A DNA stretch of 64,000 nucleotides from Pseudoduganella danionis (GCF_009720775.1 NZ_WNKW01000003.1:64028-128027), one strand, 5' to 3'. Shown: positions 8,113 through 18,703, counted from the first letter of the stretch. The notes: generated by a model not told the origin, from the sequence alone. Numbers and translations are program-made.

Positions 8113-10755
8113 ATGGAATTCAATCTGAAGACGCTGGTCAGCAAGCTCAATCCCGCCACCCGTCAGGCCTTCAACCGGGCGGCCGGCATCTGCGTTGGGA
8201 TGGGGCAGTTCGAAGTGGAGGTCGAGCATCTGATGCTGGCCTTGCTGGAACAGCCACGCAGTGATGTATGCCTGATCCTGCAGCGCGCCGACATCAGCAG
8301 CGAAGCGCTGATGGCCAACCTGCAAGCGACGATCAGTCAGCTCAAGGCTGGCAGCACCCGCACACCGGTATTCTCGGCCGACTTGCTACGTCTGCTCGAG
8401 CATGCGTGGATGATCGCTTCGCTGGCCATAACGCAGACAGGCTCGATCCGTAGTGGCCATATGCTGGTGGCCTTGCTCACGGATAGCCAGCTGGCCCAGT
8501 TGGCGCAGCGGGCTTCACCCTTGTTCGCACGGTTGCCCATCCATGAAATCAAGCACCAGCTGGAACGCTACACGCAGGGCTCGGAGGAGGCGCAAGTAGC
8601 GGATAGTGTGCCGCCCCAGCCTGACCGCGACGCTGCATCAGTAGCGGCGAGCGCAGTGCCATGCCAGCCCACACCAGCACTCGCGCAATACACCGTCTGC
8701 CTGACCGGACAGGCAGGCGCTGGGCAGCTTGATCCGGTGATCGGGCGCGAGAAGGAGATCCGCCAGCTGATCGATATCCTGATGCGGCGACGCCAGAATA
8801 ATCCCATCCTGACGGGCGATGCAGGCGTGGGCAAGACGGCGGTAGTGGAAGGTCTGGCGCTGCGCATTGTGGCCGGTGCGGTGCCCGAAGTCTTGCGCAA
8901 AGTCGCTATCCATACGCTGGATCTGGGCTTGCTGCAGGCCGGAGCCAGTGTGAAAGGCGAGTTCGAAAGCCGTTTGCAAAACGTGATCGATGAAGTCAAA
9001 GCCAGCCCGCACGGCATCATCCTGTTCATCGATGAAGCCCACACCATGATAGGCGCGGGTGGCGCGGCGGGGCAGAATGACGCTGCCAACCTGCTCAAGC
9101 CGGCGCTGGCGCGCGGCGAATTGCGGACGATAGCCGCGACGACTTGGGGCGAGTATAAAAAATACTTCGAAAAGGATGCTGCACTAGCACGCCGCTTTCA
9201 GGTGGTCAAAGTGGAAGAGCCGGACGAAACGGTGGCAACTGCCATGCTGCGCGCCATGTCGCCGCTGATGGAGCAGCATTTTGGCGTGCGTGTGCGCGAC
9301 GAGGCGGTGACGGAAGCTGTGCGTCTGTCGCATCGCTACATCATCGGCCGGCAGTTGCCGGATAAGGCAGTCAGTGTGCTCGATACCGCCTGCGCACGCG
9401 TGGCGCTGGCCCAAAGCGTGGCACCTGCCCGGCTGGAAGATGTGTGGGCGGAGATAGAACGCTGTGTGGCCGAGCTGGCGGCAGCGCGCGCCGACGTCGA
9501 GGTGGCGGCCAGTTGCTGTTCCAGCCGCATCGCCAGACTGGAACAGCAACTGGCAGCCTTGCAGACGGAGGCAGACGCGCTGGCACTGCGCTGGCAGCAG
9601 GAGCAGGCGCTGGTGGCGGCGCTGTTGCGTGTGCGGGCTGGCGATGCAGGCCCGGAGAATGGCCGCGGTGCCAGCAGCACCGACGAAGCTGCCCGTCTGC
9701 GCGCCGAACTGCAGCAACTGCAAGGGGATGCGCCGCTGGTGCCGTTGGAGGTGGACGGTGCTGCCGTTGCTGCCATCATTTCGGGCTGGACCGGCATACC
9801 GCTGGGACGCATGGTGCAGGATGAGCTGCGCACCGTGCTGCACTTGCAGCAAGCGCTGGAGCAGCGCGTGCTGGGCCAGTCCGGTGCGATGGCAGCGGTG
9901 GCGCAGCGCGTGCGTACGGCCCGCGCACGGCTCGATGATCCGGTCAAGCCGCAGGGTGTGTTTCTGTTTGCCGGCCCCTCCGGCGTCGGCAAGACCGAGA
10001 CAGCGCTGGCGCTGGCCGATCTGCTGTACGGTGGCGAACGCAAACTCATCACCATCAATATGAGCGAGTATCAGGAAAGCCATAGCGTGGCTGGTCTGAA
10101 AGGCGCTCCGCCCGGCTATGTCGGCTACGGACAGGGCGGCGTGCTAACCGAAGCCGTGCGACGCAATCCCTACAGCGTGGTGCTGCTCGATGAAATCGAA
10201 AAAGCCCACGCCGACGTGATCGAGTTGTTCTATCAGGTGTTCGACAAAGGTGTGATGGAAGATGCAGAAGGACGCGAAATCGACTTCCGCAACTGCATCA
10301 TCATCGCAACCTCCAATCTGGGTTCGGCAGCCGTCATGCAGGCCTGCCTGAACCAGACTGCACCAGCGATGGCGCAACTGGAACAACTGCTGCTGCCGCA
10401 TCTGGTACGTCACTTCAAGCCAGCCTTTATCGGCCGCCTGAAAGTAGTTCCGTTCTATCCGATTGCCGACCACGTGCTGGCGCAAATCATCGCCTTGAAA
10501 CTTGGGCAGATTGCACGCCGCCTGCAGGAGCAGCACGGTGCCGAATTCAGCTACGAACCTGCTGTCATCGAGGCCGTGCTGCAGCGCTGCACCGAGGTGG
10601 ATGCGGGCGCCCGCAACGTGGACCACATCCTCAATGGCACGCTGCTGCCGGAAATTGCCGGTGCCATTTTGCAGCGCATAAGCGAGGCTGTTGCGATAGA
10701 GCGTATCAAGGTCGGTATCAACCGACAGGGGCAGTTCAAATATACCTTCAAATAA
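8113..10755 (+). CDS. clpV: ClpV (TssH), T6SS sheath-recycling AAA+ ATPase
   Basis: The 880-residue product is a two-ring AAA+ unfoldase of the ClpV1 type. It has an N-terminal Clp domain (about residues 1-160), a first ATPase module with Walker A GDAGVGKTA near residue 237 and Walker B ILFIDEAHTM, a shortened middle region, and a second module with Walker A GPSGVGKTE near residue 620. ClpV disassembles contracted TssBC sheaths so subunits can be reused. The gene follows hcp and precedes tssA on the same strand. Confidence 0.95.
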   Translation: MEFNLKTLVSKLNPATRQAFNRAAGICVGMGQFEVEVEHLMLALLEQPRSDVCLILQRADISSEALMANLQATISQLKAGSTRTPVFSADLLRLLEHAWMIASLAITQTGSIRSGHMLVALLTDSQLAQLAQRASPLFARLPIHEIKHQLERYTQGSEEAQVADSVPPQPDRDAASVAASAVPCQPTPALAQYTVCLTGQAGAGQLDPVIGREKEIRQLIDILMRRRQNNPILTGDAGVGKTAVVEGLALRIVAGAVPEVLRKVAIHTLDLGLLQAGASVKGEFESRLQNVIDEVKASPHGIILFIDEAHTMIGAGGAAGQNDAANLLKPALARGELRTIAATTWGEYKKYFEKDAALARRFQVVKVEEPDETVATAMLRAMSPLMEQHFGVRVRDEAVTEAVRLSHRYIIGRQLPDKAVSVLDTACARVALAQSVAPARLEDVWAEIERCVAELAAARADVEVAASCCSSRIARLEQQLAALQTEADALALRWQQEQALVAALLRVRAGDAGPENGRGASSTDEAARLRAELQQLQGDAPLVPLEVDGAAVAAIISGWTGIPLGRMVQDELRTVLHLQQALEQRVLGQSGAMAAVAQRVRTARARLDDPVKPQGVFLFAGPSGVGKTETALALADLLYGGERKLITINMSEYQESHSVAGLKGAPPGYVGYGQGGVLTEAVRRNPYSVVLLDEIEKAHADVIELFYQVFDKGVMEDAEGREIDFRNCIIIATSNLGSAAVMQACLNQTAPAMAQLEQLLLPHLVRHFKPAFIGRLKVVPFYPIADHVLAQIIALKLGQIARRLQEQHGAEFSYEPAVIEAVLQRCTEVDAGARNVDHILNGTLLPEIAGAILQRISEAVAIERIKVGINRQGQFKYTFK

Positions 10756-10768
10756 AGTGAGGGCGCGT

Positions 10769-11629
10769 ATGTTGAATATCTCCCAGCTATTACAGCCTGT
10801 TAGCGAAGAGCGTCGCTGCGGCGACGATCTGACCTATAGCAACGACATGGACCAGATTGCCCGTGCGCGGATGGAAGATGATCCAGCGCTGGATCAGGGC
10901 GTTTGGGTGACGACTCTGAGGCAGGCCGACTGGCCGCTGGTAGCCGGCCGCTGCGCCGTATTGATTGAAACGCGTAGCAAGGATATGCGGCTGGCGGTGT
11001 GGCTGGCCGAAGCGCTGGCCCAGACGCAGGGGCCACGTGGACTGGGCGATGGCCTGGCCGTGCTGGCAGGTTTGTGCGAGCAGTTCTGGGATGGGTTGTA
11101 TCCGCTTGCGGACGATGGCGATTTTGATGAGCGCATAGGCAATCTGCGCTGGCTGGTGAGCCGTATCCCGGCGCTCATGTGCGTATGGCAGCGGGAGCAT
11201 GGCCCGGTGCCGCGCAGCGATGCCGACTATTGCGCGGCCATGCTGCAGCAGCTGGAACAGGTTAGCGACCGGCGCCTCGGTAGCGAAGGACCGAGCTTTG
11301 CTGCAGCGCACGAAAGTGTACAGACAATGGAAGTGTTGGCGCAGGAGGAGGCAGTCACGCTGGTGCCGCTTGTACCAGAAACAACGACTACTGGAATGCA
11401 AGTAGGTGACGGTGGGCCGATACGCAACCGTCAGCAGGCGCTGGGTGACTTGCGTCGTGTGGCGGCGTATTTTCGTCTAGCCGAGCCCCATAGCCCGGTA
11501 GCCTATCTGGCGGAAAAGGCTGCAAGCTGGGGCGAGATGCCTTTGCATGGCTGGCTGCGGGAGGTGGTCAAGGATGGCAGCCAGCTAGCCCAGTTAGAAA
11601 CCATGTTGGGAGTGGCTAGCACGGGATAA
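10769..11629 (+). CDS. tssA: TssA, T6SS baseplate/sheath assembly protein
   Basis: The 286-residue product has the ImpA N-terminal domain of TssA proteins (about residues 5-130: SEERRCGDDLTYSNDM near the start and a central EQFWDGLYPLADD motif) and a shorter C-terminal part ending in a helical segment (RQALGDLRRVAAYFR). TssA primes and coordinates tube and sheath polymerisation. ATG 10769 is preferred over GTG 10757 because AGTGAGGG sits at a good distance before it. It follows clpV by 13 bases and is the last tss gene in the window. Confidence 0.88.
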   Translation: MLNISQLLQPVSEERRCGDDLTYSNDMDQIARARMEDDPALDQGVWVTTLRQADWPLVAGRCAVLIETRSKDMRLAVWLAEALAQTQGPRGLGDGLAVLAGLCEQFWDGLYPLADDGDFDERIGNLRWLVSRIPALMCVWQREHGPVPRSDADYCAAMLQQLEQVSDRRLGSEGPSFAAAHESVQTMEVLAQEEAVTLVPLVPETTTTGMQVGDGGPIRNRQQALGDLRRVAAYFRLAEPHSPVAYLAEKAASWGEMPLHGWLREVVKDGSQLAQLETMLGVASTG

Positions 11630-11697
11630 CGAAATCATTCGAAGTTGCCAAGAAATAATGCTAGGATTTGAACACAGATTATTTCGGTGAGGCACTT

Positions 11698-13287
11698 ATG
11701 AATAATTTTAAGATCGGGACACGTCTGGGGATCGGTTTCGCGCTGGTGCTGTTGCTGCTGGTGGCGATGACGGTGGTGGGCCTGCTGCGGCTCAGTAATG
11801 CCAGTGCTTTGACAGAAGAGATGATCAATGTGCGTATCCGCGATGAGCGCATGATTGCTGATTGGGGCAAGATCATCGAAGTGAATGCGGCCCGTACTAT
11901 GGGGGCCGTGATGGCCACTGATCCGGCTGACCAGAAGACGCTGGAAGGGCTGATGGCCGCTTCGTCGGAAGCAGCCACCAAGATACAGGACGAAATCGGC
12001 AAGAATATCGATGATGCGGAACTGAAGACACTGTTCGATCAGTTGCTGGTCGCCCGTAAAACCTATACGGATATACGCAAAGCCGTGTTTGCCGCCAAGG
12101 CTGGCGGCGATCTGGAAGGCGCGAAGAAACTGCATGAAACCGAGATGACGCGCAGCCGCACAGTCTATCTGGATGCGCTGAAAAAATTCGCCGACCGCCA
12201 GAGTGAAGAACTCGATGAGGCAGCCACCGAAATCAAGAGCCAGTACACCAGCGGCCGCATGCTGCTGATCACGCTGGGCATCGCCGCTATCGTGCTCGGC
12301 GTGACGGCCGCATGGTGGATATCTCAGTCGATTACAGGGCCGATCAACTACGCTGTGAAAGTAGCGGAGACGGTGTCCTCGGGTGATCTGACTAGCGACA
12401 TCGTGGTGCAAAGCGAAGACGAGGCGGGCAAACTGATGCACGCGCTGAAGACCATGAACGGTAATCTGGTCAACATCGTCGGGCAGGTGCGCAATGGCAC
12501 AGAACTGATCGCCACTGCGTCGAGCGAAATCGCTCATGGCAATCTCGATCTGTCGTCACGCACCGAGCAGCAGGCCAGTTCGCTGGAGGAGACGGCATCG
12601 TCGATGGAGCAGCTGACATCGACCGTGCGCTTCAATGCCGAACATGCACGCGAAGCCAACCAGTTGGCCAATGTGGCCTCCGAGATCGCCAGCCGTGGCG
12701 GTGCGGTGGTGGGTGAGGTGGTGCATACCATGGGCGCGATCAATGAATCGTCGCGCAAGATAGTCGACATTATCTCGGTGATCGACGGCATCGCATTCCA
12801 GACCAACATTCTGGCACTGAATGCGGCCGTGGAAGCAGCACGTGCGGGTGAACAGGGACGCGGCTTTGCCGTGGTGGCGTCGGAAGTCCGCACGCTGGCG
12901 CAGCGCTCGGCGGCAGCGGCCAAGGATATCAAGATCCTTATCGATGACTCGGTACAGAATGTGGCCCTCGGTTCCGAGCTCGTCGATAAGGCCGGTTCCA
13001 CCATGCACGAGATCGTCGATAGCATAGGCAAGGTCACCAGCATCATGAGCCAGATTAGCAATGCCAGCGAAGAGCAGAGTCTGGGCATCGCGCAGGTGAA
13101 TGATGCGATTACCCAGATGGATCAGGTGACGCAGCAGAATGCAGCGCTGGTGGAGCAGGCCGCAGCGGCCGCCGAATCACTGCAGGAACAATCCGGCAAA
13201 CTCAATGAGCTGGTGGCCGTGTTTAAACTCGACGTTTCGCAACAGCGTACGCACCAGCAGCGCACACCGAGCTTGCGCTTGCAGTAA
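11698..13287 (+). CDS. Methyl-accepting chemotaxis protein (transmembrane chemoreceptor)
   Basis: The 529-residue product has a first transmembrane segment (about residues 8-30), a periplasmic four-helix-bundle ligand domain (about 31-190), a second transmembrane segment (about 192-212, [20 protein letters not shown]), a HAMP domain and a long cytoplasmic signalling coiled coil. The hairpin tip carries [20 protein letters not shown], the hallmark of receptors that bind CheA and CheW. It ends in RLQ without the NWETF-type CheR-docking pentapeptide. ATG 11698 has GTGAGG upstream and puts the first membrane segment at the right place. It follows the T6SS genes by 68 bases, but a functional link to secretion is not shown. 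The ligand cannot be predicted. Confidence 0.92.
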   Translation: MNNFKIGTRLGIGFALVLLLLVAMTVVGLLRLSNASALTEEMINVRIRDERMIADWGKIIEVNAARTMGAVMATDPADQKTLEGLMAASSEAATKIQDEIGKNIDDAELKTLFDQLLVARKTYTDIRKAVFAAKAGGDLEGAKKLHETEMTRSRTVYLDALKKFADRQSEELDEAATEIKSQYTSGRMLLITLGIAAIVLGVTAAWWISQSITGPINYAVKVAETVSSGDLTSDIVVQSEDEAGKLMHALKTMNGNLVNIVGQVRNGTELIATASSEIAHGNLDLSSRTEQQASSLEETASSMEQLTSTVRFNAEHAREANQLANVASEIASRGGAVVGEVVHTMGAINESSRKIVDIISVIDGIAFQTNILALNAAVEAARAGEQGRGFAVVASEVRTLAQRSAAAAKDIKILIDDSVQNVALGSELVDKAGSTMHEIVDSIGKVTSIMSQISNASEEQSLGIAQVNDAITQMDQVTQQNAALVEQAAAAAESLQEQSGKLNELVAVFKLDVSQQRTHQQRTPSLRLQ

Positions 13288-13298
13288 GATAGCGGCTT

Positions 13299-13967
13299 AT
13301 GCATACCCGTAGCGGCGATGCGGCGCGCCCCATCGCCGCGCAGCCTGCCCGCAGCCAGTGCCCGCACTGCCTGCGTCCGCAGCGCAGCTGTATCTGTCAG
13401 TGGATATCTCCTCATACTTCGCAAGTGGAAGTGCTGATCCTGCAGCATCCGCTGGAAGTACATCAGGCCAAAGGCAGCGCGCGTTTGCTGCATCTGAGTT
13501 TGTCGCCTAGCCAGCTGGTGGTGGGTGAACAGTTCGAGGCGGCGCAGCTGGAACAACTGCTGGCCGGCCCGCGCCGCAATATCCTGCTGTATCCGGAAAT
13601 GCCGGGCGAGCAGTCGCTGGGCATGGCGAGCGCACAGCCACTCGATCCCGCATGGCTGCAGGAACCGCAGCAGCTACGTCTGATCGTACTGGATGGCACG
13701 TGGCGCAAAAGCCGCAAGATGCTGTATCTGAACCCTGCGCTGCAAAGTCTGCCGCGCCTGCCCCTGAAGGCCACGCCGCCTTCGCATTATCTGATCCGCA
13801 AAGCTCATCTGCCGGACCAGCTTTCCACGCTGGAGGCTACCGTGTATGCGTTGGCGCAGCTGGAGCAGGCAGCGCAGCGCTATGATGGACTGATTGCCTC
13901 CTTCGACGGATTCGTCGCGCAGCAGGCGGCGTTTATGCCGCCCTTGCCGCCACGATCAGACAATTAA
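13299..13967 (+). CDS. DTW domain-containing tRNA aminocarboxypropyltransferase (TapT-like)
   Basis: The 222-residue product carries the family's N-terminal cysteine cluster (CPHCLRPQRSCIC, about residues 24-36) and the DTW-type motif DGTWRKSRKM near residue 130. DTW proteins transfer the aminocarboxypropyl group of S-adenosylmethionine to a uridine of tRNA (position 47 in E. coli, by TapT/YfiP). It starts 11 bases after the chemoreceptor stop, with only a weak ribosome site. Its end overlaps by 12 bases the convergent Hsp70-like gene on the other strand. Confidence 0.85.
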   Translation: MHTRSGDAARPIAAQPARSQCPHCLRPQRSCICQWISPHTSQVEVLILQHPLEVHQAKGSARLLHLSLSPSQLVVGEQFEAAQLEQLLAGPRRNILLYPEMPGEQSLGMASAQPLDPAWLQEPQQLRLIVLDGTWRKSRKMLYLNPALQSLPRLPLKATPPSHYLIRKAHLPDQLSTLEATVYALAQLEQAAQRYDGLIASFDGFVAQQAAFMPPLPPRSDN

Positions 13968-16838
13968 CTTCAGGCCGGGCGGCAAGGCATCGCCCAGCAT
14001 GCGCTTTTCATCGGCCTGATCGAGCTGCACCACTTCGCGTACCATGGCGCTCCAGCTGGCGGGCGCACCGATGCCGCTCAGGCGGCGCAGGATTTCGGTG
14101 CGCAGTGTGTCATCAATATCGCGCGTGCGGTCGCCCGTCATGCGGGCCAGATGGGCGGCAGCATAGGCGGCGGCTTCCAGCTTTTTCCAGTCTAGCTGCT
14201 GTATCTGTGCCAGCCATTCAGTGACGATGGCAGTATCCACCACATCGTGCGCGCTGCCGTGGAAGGGCTGGCGCGCACCGACGCGGCTCAGGCCCCACAG
14301 GAAGCGAGCCATCACGGCTTCCGCCTTGGCGGCATCCTGGCTGGCAACCCGGCTGCCGATGACGGCACGCTTGGCGGCGCTGCGCCCCATGGCTTGCAGG
14401 CGGTTCATCATCCATGCGCCGATTTCGGCCTTGTAATTGCCCGGTATGCGTTCCAGCGAGGCGCCCAGGCGCAGCATGTCTTCCTCGCTGCCGTTGACCA
14501 GCGTGACAGGGCGGCGCCCGCGCTCGGCTTCGTCGGCCTGCACGTTGAAAGCAAAATCATCGAGTACGCGCAACTGCATCGGCACATCGAGGCCACCGGC
14601 CACGCGGCGCCACAGGGTCCACCACTCGGCACAGGCTTGCGCATCCTTGTGGTACTGGATGCCCGTGTCAAACATGGCCCATAGCTGTTCGATACGCCAC
14701 CCGTCGAGCGGTGCGCCAAAGCCGGGGCGCAGACAGTAGCCGCTCAGGTTGAGCCAGACGCGTTCATGCTCGGCTGAACGGCGGCGGCCTTTGGCGCGTT
14801 CCAGCAGGGCGTCGAACAGACGGCGCAGCAGGGCGGTGGGCCAGCTTTCGCGGCTACCCAGCAGCTGTTCCAGTTGAGCGCGTAGCTGGCGCACCTCTTT
14901 CAGTTCAACCTGCTGGGCGCGACTGCCGAAGATGCGATCTATACGCTCCATGGCGGCAGCATAGCCGGCGGGCATGGGCGCTTCCGCCGCTGCGGCACTG
15001 TCGTCCGCATCGATGCTGGCGCCTTCATCGCGCAACTGGAATTCCAGCAGCCAGCGCTGGGCGCCGTCCAGTGCCACACAGTGCATTTCCAGCGTGCCTA
15101 CTTCACTCAGCGTCGTGGCCAGCCGTACGACGATTTCCTTGCGCGTGTCAGTCTGTTCATCGCGCAGCACGGTGGCGATGGGCGGCAGGGCCACATACTC
15201 GTCCGCCGCTAGCTGTACCAGTTCGCCGGCTTGCGGAACGTGTTCCGTGCCGCTGCTGGCAGCAAGGTGGAAGCGCACAGGGCGCCCCAGGCGCAGTGCA
15301 AAGCTGCGCTCCGTCAGCAGCACTTCGCTGTTTTCGGGACTGCCCTGTGGTAGCAGGCAGATGGCGCGGCGCGGCTGGTCGGCACGGCTGCCGTCGTCCA
15401 GCAGCAGGTAGTAGCTGCGCGCCGAACCGCCGCCGATGACGGGCGCCTGTCCGGCCTGACCGAGCGCATAGGCCACGCCACCGCGCGCAACGGCGACATC
15501 GGGATTATCGTTGTGGAGCAGCGTCAAAGGCTGGCCGCGCCATGCGACCAGCACCTGTTCCAGTCGCTGCGCCAGTGCCGGGGCGCGGAACACGCCGCCG
15601 TTGAGCAGCAGGGTGTCCGGTACGGGGATGCTGTTGTCGTCCGGCGCCAGCCCCAGCGCCGCGCGTGCCGCAGCAGCGTGCTGGCGCAGGAAGCCGGCCA
15701 GATGGCGCGTGATGGCTGCATCGCTGGCATAAGGCAGGCCGAATTCGGTCAGCGCGGCACGGCCGCGCCGTGCTGCTTCACGCTCGGGATTCATGGGGAA
15801 GAAGCCATCGACCACCAGCGCCTGCACTTCGGCGCGGGTAAGCTGGGCCGAACGGCTGCCGCCGATCAGCTTGGAGCCGCTGCCCAGCAGCGTGACGCTC
15901 ACCTGCTCGGGCGCATCGTCGGCCAGCAGGATTTCCTTTGCAGCGCGGCAGCGTTCGGCCAGTTGCGCCAGCCGGCTGGCCGAGAGGCGTGCCGTCGTGC
16001 CATCAGTGTTGGCAAGACGGCTTTCAACCAGATGAGCCAGCGCCAGATCCATATTGTCGCCGCCTAGGATCAGGTGATTGCCCACACCTATGCGTTCGAT
16101 CACGGGCTGGCCGTCTTGCAGCGCCACCTTCATCAGGCTGAAGTCGGTAGTGCCGCCGCCCACATCGGCCACCAGTACCAGACGGGTATTCGCCAGTTCG
16201 CCGGCGAGGCTGGCGCGCTGGCGGTAGAGCCAGTCGTAGAACGCGGCCTGCGGCTCTTCCAGCAAGCGCAGTTGCGGCAGGCCGGCCAGTTTGGCAGCCT
16301 GCAGGGTCAGCGCGCGGGCCGCTTCGTCGAACGAGGCAGGGATGGTGAGCACGAGCTGCTGCTGTTCCAGCGGCAGCCCGGGATGGCGGGTATTCCATGC
16401 ACTGCGCAGGTGCGCCAGATAGGAAGCGCTGGCCGCCACCGGCGATACTTTGGCAACATCGGCCTCGGCGCCCCAAGGCAGGATGGCGGCCGTGCGGTCG
16501 ACCTGCGGGTGCGACAGCCAGCTTTTGGCACTGGCCACCACACGGCCCGGCACCTGCGCGCCGAGCTGGCGCGCCAGCTTGCCGATGACTACCTGTTCCA
16601 GACCTGCCACATCCGGTGCGGACCATGGCAGTTGCAGTGCGCAGTCAGCCAGCTCGCCCTGCGCCGGATGGTAGCGCAGTGAGGGCAGCAGCGTGGCGCT
16701 GCCGATTTCACCGGCGGCAGTCAGCTGTTCGATTTCGAACAGCCGGATTTCGCTGCTGCCCGCCAAGGCATACGCCAGCACCGTGTTGGTGGTGCCCAGA
16801 TCGATGCTGACGATGGCTGGCTGGGTGGCTGACATCAT
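13956..16838 (-). CDS. Long Hsp70-like protein with C-terminal DUF3731-type region
   Basis: The 960-residue product has an Hsp70/actin-type ATPase domain (about residues 8-450). The phosphate-1 loop is SIDLGTTNTVLAYA, the phosphate-2 loop is VADVGGGTTDFSLM, and LLNGGVFRAPAL is the adenosine motif. A beta-rich segment follows (around 520-610, including GTLEMHCVALDG). About 330 further residues are mostly helical and fit the DUF3731 region found in some large Hsp70 homologues. Ordinary DnaK is about 640 residues, so this is an enlarged relative. Nucleotide-binding residues look intact. It is the last gene of a three-gene operon and its start overlaps the stop of the upstream Hsp70-like gene (ATGA). 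Its substrates and role are unknown. Confidence 0.85.
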   Translation of the reverse strand: MMSATQPAIVSIDLGTTNTVLAYALAGSSEIRLFEIEQLTAAGEIGSATLLPSLRYHPAQGELADCALQLPWSAPDVAGLEQVVIGKLARQLGAQVPGRVVASAKSWLSHPQVDRTAAILPWGAEADVAKVSPVAASASYLAHLRSAWNTRHPGLPLEQQQLVLTIPASFDEAARALTLQAAKLAGLPQLRLLEEPQAAFYDWLYRQRASLAGELANTRLVLVADVGGGTTDFSLMKVALQDGQPVIERIGVGNHLILGGDNMDLALAHLVESRLANTDGTTARLSASRLAQLAERCRAAKEILLADDAPEQVSVTLLGSGSKLIGGSRSAQLTRAEVQALVVDGFFPMNPEREAARRGRAALTEFGLPYASDAAITRHLAGFLRQHAAAARAALGLAPDDNSIPVPDTLLLNGGVFRAPALAQRLEQVLVAWRGQPLTLLHNDNPDVAVARGGVAYALGQAGQAPVIGGGSARSYYLLLDDGSRADQPRRAICLLPQGSPENSEVLLTERSFALRLGRPVRFHLAASSGTEHVPQAGELVQLAADEYVALPPIATVLRDEQTDTRKEIVVRLATTLSEVGTLEMHCVALDGAQRWLLEFQLRDEGASIDADDSAAAAEAPMPAGYAAAMERIDRIFGSRAQQVELKEVRQLRAQLEQLLGSRESWPTALLRRLFDALLERAKGRRRSAEHERVWLNLSGYCLRPGFGAPLDGWRIEQLWAMFDTGIQYHKDAQACAEWWTLWRRVAGGLDVPMQLRVLDDFAFNVQADEAERGRRPVTLVNGSEEDMLRLGASLERIPGNYKAEIGAWMMNRLQAMGRSAAKRAVIGSRVASQDAAKAEAVMARFLWGLSRVGARQPFHGSAHDVVDTAIVTEWLAQIQQLDWKKLEAAAYAAAHLARMTGDRTRDIDDTLRTEILRRLSGIGAPASWSAMVREVVQLDQADEKRMLGDALPPGLKLIV

Positions 16839-18703
16839 GCTGCGCCGGAGGCTCCCGAGCGGACGTCGAATTCGACTTTCCAGCGCTGGCCATCACTGGC
16901 CACGGCCAGCAGTTCCAGCGTGCCCGATTCGGTGGCCATGGCATGCAGGCGCACCTGCACCACTTCGCCGGCCTGACGGCCTTCCGGCGACAGATTGGCC
17001 TGTATCTCGTTGAGTTCCAGCAGTTCATCTGGCGCCCAGAAGTCCAGCAGAGTGCCGATCTGGTCCTGACGGCGTACCGAAGAACCGAAGAAGCGGAACT
17101 GCACAGGCTCGCCCACGACGAGGCCGAATTCCTGATCGGGCAGTTCCACTTCGCTGCCTTCTTCCATGCCGAACGGCGCCACGCACAGCGCCTGGATCGG
17201 CGGCTCCATGCCGGGGATGGCCGGCATGGCTGATTCGATGGCGACGTAGTAGGAACGCGCCGTGCCGCCACGGATACGCACACCGGCGCCGCGTCGCACA
17301 TAGCTGTAGTAGGCCGCGCCACGGGCCACGGCCAGATCGAGATCGGCACCGGCCAGCATGCGCGCCGGCTCGGCGCCTTCCATGTACAGCCAGTCGTTGA
17401 TGGTGGCCATTACGCGCTGGGCCAGCAGGTCCGACTTGAATACGCCGCCGTTGAACAGCACGGCGGTCGGGTGCAGGAAGCTGGCTTGCGCAGGCTGCTT
17501 GCCGGCATAGCCTTGCAGCTCGCTTGTGGCACCCAGCTGGCGTGCGAGGAAAGCGGCCAGGTGGCGCGTGATACCGGCATCCTGCGCATACGGCAGGCCA
17601 AGCTGGGTCAGGCCGGCGCGGGTACGCACGGCTGGGCGGGCCGAGGCTTCCACCTGCGGGAAGAAACCATCGAGGATGAAGGTGGTGACTTCGGCGCGCG
17701 TGAGTTCGGTGCGGATCGAACCGCCGATCAGCTTGGAACCACGGCTAGGTACGACGATGGGGTAGCTCTCCACGCTGGCATCGGCCAGCAGCTTTTCCTT
17801 GGCGCTGCGGCAGCCATAGGTGAGTGCGCGCATTTGCCATGCGTCGAGCTGGGTGCCGTTGGCGGCCAGTTTGCGCGCCACCAGATGGGCCAGCGCCAGA
17901 TCCATGTTGTCGCCACCCAGCAGTATGTGGTCGCCCACAGCGATGCGGTGCGGTTCCAGTACGCCGTCGCGTTCCAGTACGGCGATCAGCGAGAAGTCGC
18001 TGGTGCCGCCGCCCACGTCTACGACGAGGATGATGTCGCCCGGTTTGACTTCCTTGCGCCAGCGGCCTTCGCTGCCCTGTATCCAGCTATACAGCGCGGC
18101 CTGTGGTTCTTCCAGCAGGGTGAGGTTGGTGTAGCCGGCCGCGCGGGCGGCGTCGGCCGTCAGTTCGCGCGCACCCGGATCGAACGAAGCGGGGATGGTG
18201 ACGGTCACGGCCTGTTCGCCGAACGGCGCTTCGGGGTGGACCTGTTCCCAAGCCTGACGCAGGTGCGACAGGTAGCGCGTAGAGGCTTCCAGTGGCGACA
18301 CACGTTGTACTTCTTCCGGCGCGTCGTTGGGCAGGATGGCGGCACGGCGGTCCACACCGGCGTGGCACAGCCAGCTCTTGGCACTCGAGACGAGGCGGAT
18401 AGGCGTGGTGGCGCCGCGGCTGCGTGCCATTTCACCGGCCACGCTGTGCTGTTCATGGGCTGGCGCTACCCATGGCAGGGTAGTGTCGCCAGCAGCCAGT
18501 TCTTCCGCATGGGGCAGATACAGGAAGGAGGGCAGCAGCGGCAGCTCTTCTACCGTACCCGGTGCCGTTACCTGCGGAATGGCCAGCACGGATTGCTGGG
18601 TCTTTTCGCCATCGCTGGCTTGCAGGTCGACATAGGACAGGGCGCTGTGCGTGGTGCCAAGGTCGATACCGATGGCGTAGCGCGCGTTGTTCATGTCGCT
18701 CAT
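16835..18703 (-). CDS. Hsp70-like protein, middle gene of the DUF2760 operon
   Basis: The 622-residue product has a complete Hsp70-type ATPase domain (AIGIDLGTTHSALSYVD near the start, ILVVDVGGGTSDFSLI near residue 220, VLFNGGVFKSDLL near 410). A C-terminal beta-rich segment ends in GTLELLAVASDG. That segment resembles the equivalent part of the next gene's product, so the two look like tandem paralogues, one with and one without the extra C-terminal region. It is not the main DnaK: it lacks the DnaK lid and tail. Its ATG lies in an ATGA overlap with the DUF2760 stop, and its own stop overlaps the next start, so all three proteins are probably made in fixed proportion. Confidence 0.85.
   Translation of the reverse strand: MSDMNNARYAIGIDLGTTHSALSYVDLQASDGEKTQQSVLAIPQVTAPGTVEELPLLPSFLYLPHAEELAAGDTTLPWVAPAHEQHSVAGEMARSRGATTPIRLVSSAKSWLCHAGVDRRAAILPNDAPEEVQRVSPLEASTRYLSHLRQAWEQVHPEAPFGEQAVTVTIPASFDPGARELTADAARAAGYTNLTLLEEPQAALYSWIQGSEGRWRKEVKPGDIILVVDVGGGTSDFSLIAVLERDGVLEPHRIAVGDHILLGGDNMDLALAHLVARKLAANGTQLDAWQMRALTYGCRSAKEKLLADASVESYPIVVPSRGSKLIGGSIRTELTRAEVTTFILDGFFPQVEASARPAVRTRAGLTQLGLPYAQDAGITRHLAAFLARQLGATSELQGYAGKQPAQASFLHPTAVLFNGGVFKSDLLAQRVMATINDWLYMEGAEPARMLAGADLDLAVARGAAYYSYVRRGAGVRIRGGTARSYYVAIESAMPAIPGMEPPIQALCVAPFGMEEGSEVELPDQEFGLVVGEPVQFRFFGSSVRRQDQIGTLLDFWAPDELLELNEIQANLSPEGRQAGEVVQVRLHAMATESGTLELLAVASDGQRWKVEFDVRSGASGAA

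Larger units (their letters stand above)
1..11629. other. Type VI secretion locus (left part missing)
   Basis: Order within the window: tssM (3' end), tagF, OmpA-like, tssL (reverse), TPR-like lipoprotein, tssB, tssC, hcp, clpV, tssA. These give sheath, tube, recycling ATPase and part of the membrane complex. tssE, F, G, J, K and vgrG are expected further left. No effector, immunity, PAAR or Rhs gene is visible here. Confidence 0.85.

Noticed and set aside
11698..13287. Chemoreceptor as part of the type VI locus
   Set aside because: It has its own start region and a standard chemoreceptor architecture. Only proximity suggests a link.
16835..18703. Middle Hsp70-like gene as the housekeeping DnaK
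   Set aside because: There is no grpE or dnaJ beside it, no DnaK-type lid and tail, and a second divergent Hsp70 is coupled to it.
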